From Polyangium fumosum (GTDB lineage: Bacteria; Myxococcota_A; Polyangia; Polyangiales; Polyangiaceae), in contig NZ_SSMQ01000080.1 in NCBI RefSeq assembly GCF_005144585.1, positions 1 through 57,642 of the forward strand: 57,642 nt of DNA, read 5' to 3'. The notes beneath the pieces are model-generated. The model saw only the letters and a list, made by a program, of their open reading frames with translations, did not search any database and was not told the origin of the DNA. A program made the translations under genes and the position numbers. Of the stretch, positions 54,640 to 57,642 are shown piece after piece. Every line of letters begins with the position of its first letter. Within the stretch, counting starts at the first letter, position 1.

Positions 54640-55506
54640 TTAGCTCCTGAGAATCCCCATCGACGCCATGTGTCCCAGCGCCTGAATCAGATCCTCCGTG
54701 AGGCCTTCGATGGCAAGCTGATGTTCGAGCGCAGCGACGATGCTTCGTACGGTCCTCACGCCGTCGCACAGGTCGAGCAGGCTCCCCAGAGCCTGGTTCA
54801 CCTCGAAGACGCGCGGAGAGGAAGACCCTGCCAGATGTTGGAATACGATCCAACCCGGGGCCTCTTCGATGCGGCTGGGGAGCTCATCGTGTCGCAGCGA
54901 GGCGACGATGTCCGTGATGTTGTACTCGAATTCGCCAAAATAAACGCCGCTCTTCACGGCGGGGCAGGCGGCCATTGGAATGTCGCCGGCGGGCGCCCCT
55001 GCGTCCTCGACGTCCTCGTCCGCTCGCGTCGGGGGGAACCCGGCTGCGCAAAAGAGGCGCTCATACCGGGCGAGCTCCGCGGCGTATGTCGGGACATCCT
55101 CGTCCCCCCGGAGCGCCTCTTCCAGAAACGTGCCAAAGTCGACGAGGTACTCCTGCGTGGAGGCATGAGGTCTCGCCGGGAAGAGCTGGTAAAATCGATC
55201 GGTATAACGATCCATTGCAGCGGGGACGAGGCGGCCAGAGAGCGCGTAGTTCTCCAGGACCCGCTCGAGTCGCTTTCCCTTCAAAGAGGCTGCGAACGTT
55301 TCGAGCATGTCGCGGTCGATCTCCGTGACAGCCCGGCTCTCTTCAGGCGAGAGCGCGTACATGGGGAGCGTCTTTTCTGGAGCGATCTGGGCCAACATCC
55401 GAAAACAATCGTCCGTGTACAGGCGGACGAGGTAATGCTGCATCTCGCTCAGGCTCACGAGCCACCTCTTCCAGTTCGGAGGAGGAACGAGCGGCTGCAT
55501 CCTCAT
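54640..55506 (-). CDS. MNIO partner protein with PqqD-like RRE domain
   Basis: 288 residues from ATG 55506. Residues ~60-160 (RLERVLENYALSGRLVPAAM; YLVDFGTFLEEALR; AAELARYERLF) follow the pattern of DUF2063-type MNIO partners. The region ~160-230 is a beta linker. The C-terminus ~232-286 (FEVNQALGSLLDLCDGVRTV and LGHMASMGILRS) is PqqD-like, the fold that recognises RiPP leaders. It therefore likely delivers the precursor to the oxidase. It sits directly after the peptide gene and before the MNIO gene. No clear ribosome site is visible; a TTG at 55518 is an alternative start. Confidence 0.85.
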   Translation of the reverse strand: MRMQPLVPPPNWKRWLVSLSEMQHYLVRLYTDDCFRMLAQIAPEKTLPMYALSPEESRAVTEIDRDMLETFAASLKGKRLERVLENYALSGRLVPAAMDRYTDRFYQLFPARPHASTQEYLVDFGTFLEEALRGDEDVPTYAAELARYERLFCAAGFPPTRADEDVEDAGAPAGDIPMAACPAVKSGVYFGEFEYNITDIVASLRHDELPSRIEEAPGWIVFQHLAGSSSPRVFEVNQALGSLLDLCDGVRTVRSIVAALEHQLAIEGLTEDLIQALGHMASMGILRS

Positions 55507-55579
55507 GGTGTCGCGCAACGCATTGTGCGGCAGGTCCAGGGCGCAGCCGCTCCCCTCACGACGCTACGCTAGCTCCCTT

Positions 55580-55711
55580 TCAACTGTTGAACGACTTGCA
55601 TTTACACTCGCACTTGCAGGATTCCCAGTCGAGTGTCTTCTGCGTCCCTGCCGCAGCGTTCACCTTGGTCGAGACCTCTTTGATCTGGAAAATGCTCTTG
55701 TGCGTGGCCAT
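55580..55711 (-). CDS. RiPP precursor peptide with CKCECKCK core
   Basis: 43 residues, easily missed by gene finders. Starts MATHKSIFQIKEVSTKVN; after a short Ala/Gly/Thr stretch and TLDWES comes the core CKCECKCK, then SFNS and the stop. The four cysteines alternate with Lys/Glu and are the only ones in the peptide. A strong AAGGAAGG lies seven bases before the ATG. The N-terminal ~31 residues fit a leader (helical, charged) for the RRE domain encoded next. It is the first gene of the MNIO operon. Core and leader limits are inferred; a proteolytic site cannot be assigned. Confidence 0.9.
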   Translation of the reverse strand: MATHKSIFQIKEVSTKVNAAAGTQKTLDWESCKCECKCKSFNS

Positions 55712-55718
55712 GTGGATG

Positions 55719-55726
55719 CCTTCCTT
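55719..55726 (-). promoter_or_regulatory. strong ribosome binding site of the precursor gene
   Basis: AAGGAAGG seven bases before the precursor ATG. It is the main evidence that this 43-codon frame is translated. Confidence 0.7.
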
Positions 55727-55767
55727 TGAAATGCGCGATTCATTTCGCGAATTCGTAGGTGCATTCG

Positions 55768-55796
55768 ATTCATCGAGCCGTCGCCTGTTTCGTCAA
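55768..55796 (-). promoter_or_regulatory. candidate promoter of the RiPP operon
   Basis: TTGACG (minus strand, 55796-55791) and ATGAAT (55773-55768) are 17 bases apart. The -35 is good, the -10 poor. Transcription would start ~50 bases before the precursor ATG. Confidence 0.3.
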
Positions 55797-56089
55797 GGAC
55801 GAAGGCAGCCTCATCCTCCGAAATTTTCGGGGCACGGATGCGGTGCTTGTTCCCAAGTTTTACGATTGGTTGGGCGCCTGGCCTCGACGGCTTTTGCCGA
55901 TAGGGATCCTCCGTAGGCCTTCATGGCCGCCCTTCTTGAAGGACGGCCTCGGCGGCCTCCTCGGGAACGGCAGCGAGCGGCGGCTCTCACGGCGGGTGCG
56001 CGAGGTTCGTGCAGCCGGGTGGGCCGCTTCGCGTCGAGCACGTCGCTGAGGGTGCGAGGCAGCTCGGACATGAGACGCCGCGACGCTCG
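55797..56089. other. gap between integrase and RiPP operon, with hairpin
   Basis: No gene is supported here. At 55925-55948 GGCCGCCCTTC-TT-GAAGGACGGCC forms an 11-bp stem. In minus-strand RNA its one mismatch becomes a G-U pair, so it may end transcription from the integrase side. Flanking small frames show no start or codon bias. Confidence 0.4.
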
Positions 56090-57613
56090 TCATCTTCGAT
56101 TCCTGAGGCCCGGATCGCGCGCCGGGCCTCGCGGCGCCCGTCGGGCTCGGGTTGCTAGAGCATCGAACGGTTCGATGCTCTGCGAGATCGCGAAGCGAGC
56201 TCGCCTCGGGGAACAGTTCTGATCATCCTGACCCGGGGTCGCCAACCCCGCGGATCTTGGCTGGATCTCGACAGACAGAGGGGTCCCCCGCCGCGAGCGT
56301 GGTGCCCTTTCCGCCGCCCTTTCCTTCGTACGGGCCTGCTCGGCGCCCATCCGGGGAGCCAGCTCGGGAATCGCCTCATGGAGCGGACGGCACTCCTTGA
56401 GCCCGAGCTCGGCCGCCGTGCGTGCGGCACGTCGGTAGCGGTTGATCATGTCGCTTGACTTGTGCCCCGTTCGGTCCTGCACCCACGCCTCCGTCCGTCC
56501 GTTCGCGAGCGCCAGCGTGACGAATGTCGCCCGCGTGTCGTGCAGCCGGATCCGCATCCTCGTCTCCGTCCGCGCGAACAGCTCCGGCCGGCGAACGCCT
56601 GCCAGCTCCAGATGTCCGCGGAACCGGCCGGCAGTGTCGCTCATGGCAAGCCGCTGTCCCTTCTGGCTTCCTTCGTCGTACACGAAGACGGGCGCGTCTC
56701 CTGACACGCGCACGCCTCTCGCCGCGCAGTGATCTCTCCAGGCGCGCAACGCAGCGACGACCCCAGGCGACAATGCCCACGCGCGGGGCTCGTCCGTCTT
56801 GTTCACGTCGAGCACGATCACTCCGAGGTCCAGGTCAATGTCGGACCACCTCGTGTGGAGGGCTTCCGTGCGGCGCATCCCTTCCCGATGAAGGAAGCCG
56901 TAAAACAACCGCCATTCAAGCGGAACCTGCGTGCAGCCCAGCAACGTCGCGTCCTCGTCGGGATAGAGCCAGCCCTTCGCTTTTCCTGTCTGATACCGCG
57001 GCACGAATCCCCGCGGGAGCGGATGCACGGCGATATGGCGCAGGGGAAGGACCGCCAGCGAGCAGATCCGATACACGAGTTGCGCGACGGAGCGCCGCGA
57101 GTTCGGCGCGAGACTCGCGGGCAGGCTCCGCATCACGGCTTCCGCGTGGTCGAGAGTGAACTTGTCGATCGCCACGTCCCCGACCATCGGATAGACGTAC
57201 CTGTCGAGCACGTACCTGTTGGTTCTTGCACTTCGTCGTCGCTTGACTCGGTCGGGATGAAGATCCGCCAGTTCGCCGCTCGTCCACCGCCTGCCGATTT
57301 CCTCGATCGTCGGCGTGCGGTTCTTCTGTACCACCTGCCCTGACGCGATCATGTCCACGGCTTTGCGCACCTCGTCCAGCGCCTTCCCGTCACGCACCGC
57401 AGCGCGCTTGATGATGTCCGGTGCGATGTCGTCGCGTCCGCATTTGCGGAGCTTCGCGGCCAATTCCGCCAAAATGGCGAGGCGAGACATCGCGCTTGCC
57501 TCGTCCTTGCAGGTATCGAGCATGAAGCTCTGCCGCTTCTTCGCTCCGATCGTGAGCCGCGCGAACCACTTGCCGCGCCGCTCGTAAACGTTGCCTGTTG
57601 CTACCCTGGGCAT
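56090..57613 (-). CDS. tyrosine recombinase / integrase
   Basis: 507 residues from ATG 57613 (MPRVATGNVYERRGKWFARL), with GGAG eight bases before. Catalytic residues: Arg in HREGMRRTEAL, His-x-x-Arg in LHDTRATF, His in GHKSSD and Tyr in INRYRR. The N-terminal ~150 residues form the arm- and core-binding domains. After about residue 420 the chain lacks family character, and the end (SPRRARFAISQSI onward) is read through the dispersed double-hairpin repeat at 56155-56211, so the original C-terminus was likely replaced. Marks a mobile element next to the RiPP operon. Confidence 0.85.
   Translation of the reverse strand: MPRVATGNVYERRGKWFARLTIGAKKRQSFMLDTCKDEASAMSRLAILAELAAKLRKCGRDDIAPDIIKRAAVRDGKALDEVRKAVDMIASGQVVQKNRTPTIEEIGRRWTSGELADLHPDRVKRRRSARTNRYVLDRYVYPMVGDVAIDKFTLDHAEAVMRSLPASLAPNSRRSVAQLVYRICSLAVLPLRHIAVHPLPRGFVPRYQTGKAKGWLYPDEDATLLGCTQVPLEWRLFYGFLHREGMRRTEALHTRWSDIDLDLGVIVLDVNKTDEPRAWALSPGVVAALRAWRDHCAARGVRVSGDAPVFVYDEGSQKGQRLAMSDTAGRFRGHLELAGVRRPELFARTETRMRIRLHDTRATFVTLALANGRTEAWVQDRTGHKSSDMINRYRRAARTAAELGLKECRPLHEAIPELAPRMGAEQARTKERAAERAPRSRRGTPLSVEIQPRSAGLATPGQDDQNCSPRRARFAISQSIEPFDALATRARRAPRGPARDPGLRNRR
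56155..56211. repeat. double-hairpin dispersed repeat, copy 2 (inside integrase tail)
   Basis: Hairpin 1 is GAGCATCGA / TCGATGCTC around ACGGT; hairpin 2 is identical to copy 1 at 42534-42590. It lies inside the integrase reading frame and supplies its last-but-one segment. Not an att site by itself, since the copies do not bound a recognisable element. Confidence 0.8.
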
Positions 57614-57642
57614 GTTCCAAACTCCAATCAATGACGATGCAG

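Noticed and set aside
55811-56071. An 86-codon frame upstream of the precursor as another RiPP gene
   Set aside because: Arg/Ala-rich, includes a hairpin, lacks a ribosome site and a Cys core.
42534-56211. The two double-hairpin repeats as attL/attR of an integrated element
   Set aside because: The enclosed 14 kb contains bioB and other ordinary genes, the copies carry compensatory differences, and one copy sits inside the integrase frame; a dispersed repeat family explains them better.

Overview
The window looks like chromosomal DNA from a GC-rich myxobacterium, most likely Polyangia/Sorangiineae. Grounds: strong G/C third-position bias throughout, many lipoproteins, a Ser/Thr kinase fused to an AAA-type ATPase and a long C-terminal arm, two exported proteins with Cys-TM-Arg tails like the MYXO-CTERM sorting signal, and several families of dispersed palindromic repeats. 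No rRNA, tRNA or CRISPR array was recognised.

Layout. 1-735: gene-poor, with a 64/21-bp minisatellite and dispersed hairpins. 0.7-5.5 kb: two overlapping paralogous exported/membrane proteins. 5.7-7.3 kb: a PAS-STAS regulator (RsbR-like) coupled to a small STAS/SEC14-like protein. 7.4-7.9 kb: a WDYHV-type N-terminal glutamine amidase. 8.1-17.1 kb: a TPR membrane protein, lipoproteins, a von Willebrand-type lipoprotein, a surface protein with a Gly-Gly-Ala stalk and a STAS-like protein. 17.2-21.5 kb: an Hsp70-like ATPase with a large extra N-terminal domain, a coiled-coil partner and a lipoprotein. 21.7-24.1 kb: an FHS-family sugar transporter and a coupled pair of unknown genes. 24.3-28.2 kb: TerC, then a lipoxygenase and an aldonolactone-oxidase-like flavoprotein in one operon. 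28.6-31.3 kb: a lipoprotein carrying a cytidine-deaminase-type zinc site and a Cys-rich lipoprotein. 31.4-40.0 kb: a dynamin-like GTPase/coiled-coil operon convergent with a kinase-ATPase fusion. 40-49.8 kb: Sel1 lipoprotein, fatty acid desaturase, membrane cytochrome c, an Imm33-like protein, a beta-helix protein, a PilT-like ATPase, CBS-DUF2267 and biotin synthase.

49.8-57.6 kb is the accessory part: a lipoprotein remnant, a GIY-YIG/DUF4357 protein, GFA, a membrane dual-specificity phosphatase, a truncated lipoprotein, and then the main find. This is a compact minus-strand RiPP (ribosomally made, modified peptide) cluster beside a tyrosine recombinase. A short gene at 55580-55711 encodes a 43-residue peptide ending in a CKCECKCK core. 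It is followed by a partner protein with a PqqD-like C-terminus, a DUF692/MNIO multinuclear iron oxidase and a Cys-rich protein whose C-terminus also resembles PqqD. The simplest reading is that the oxidase complex modifies the four-cysteine core. The product and its role cannot be read from the sequence.

Functions are assigned from motifs and remembered family features only; no database search was run.
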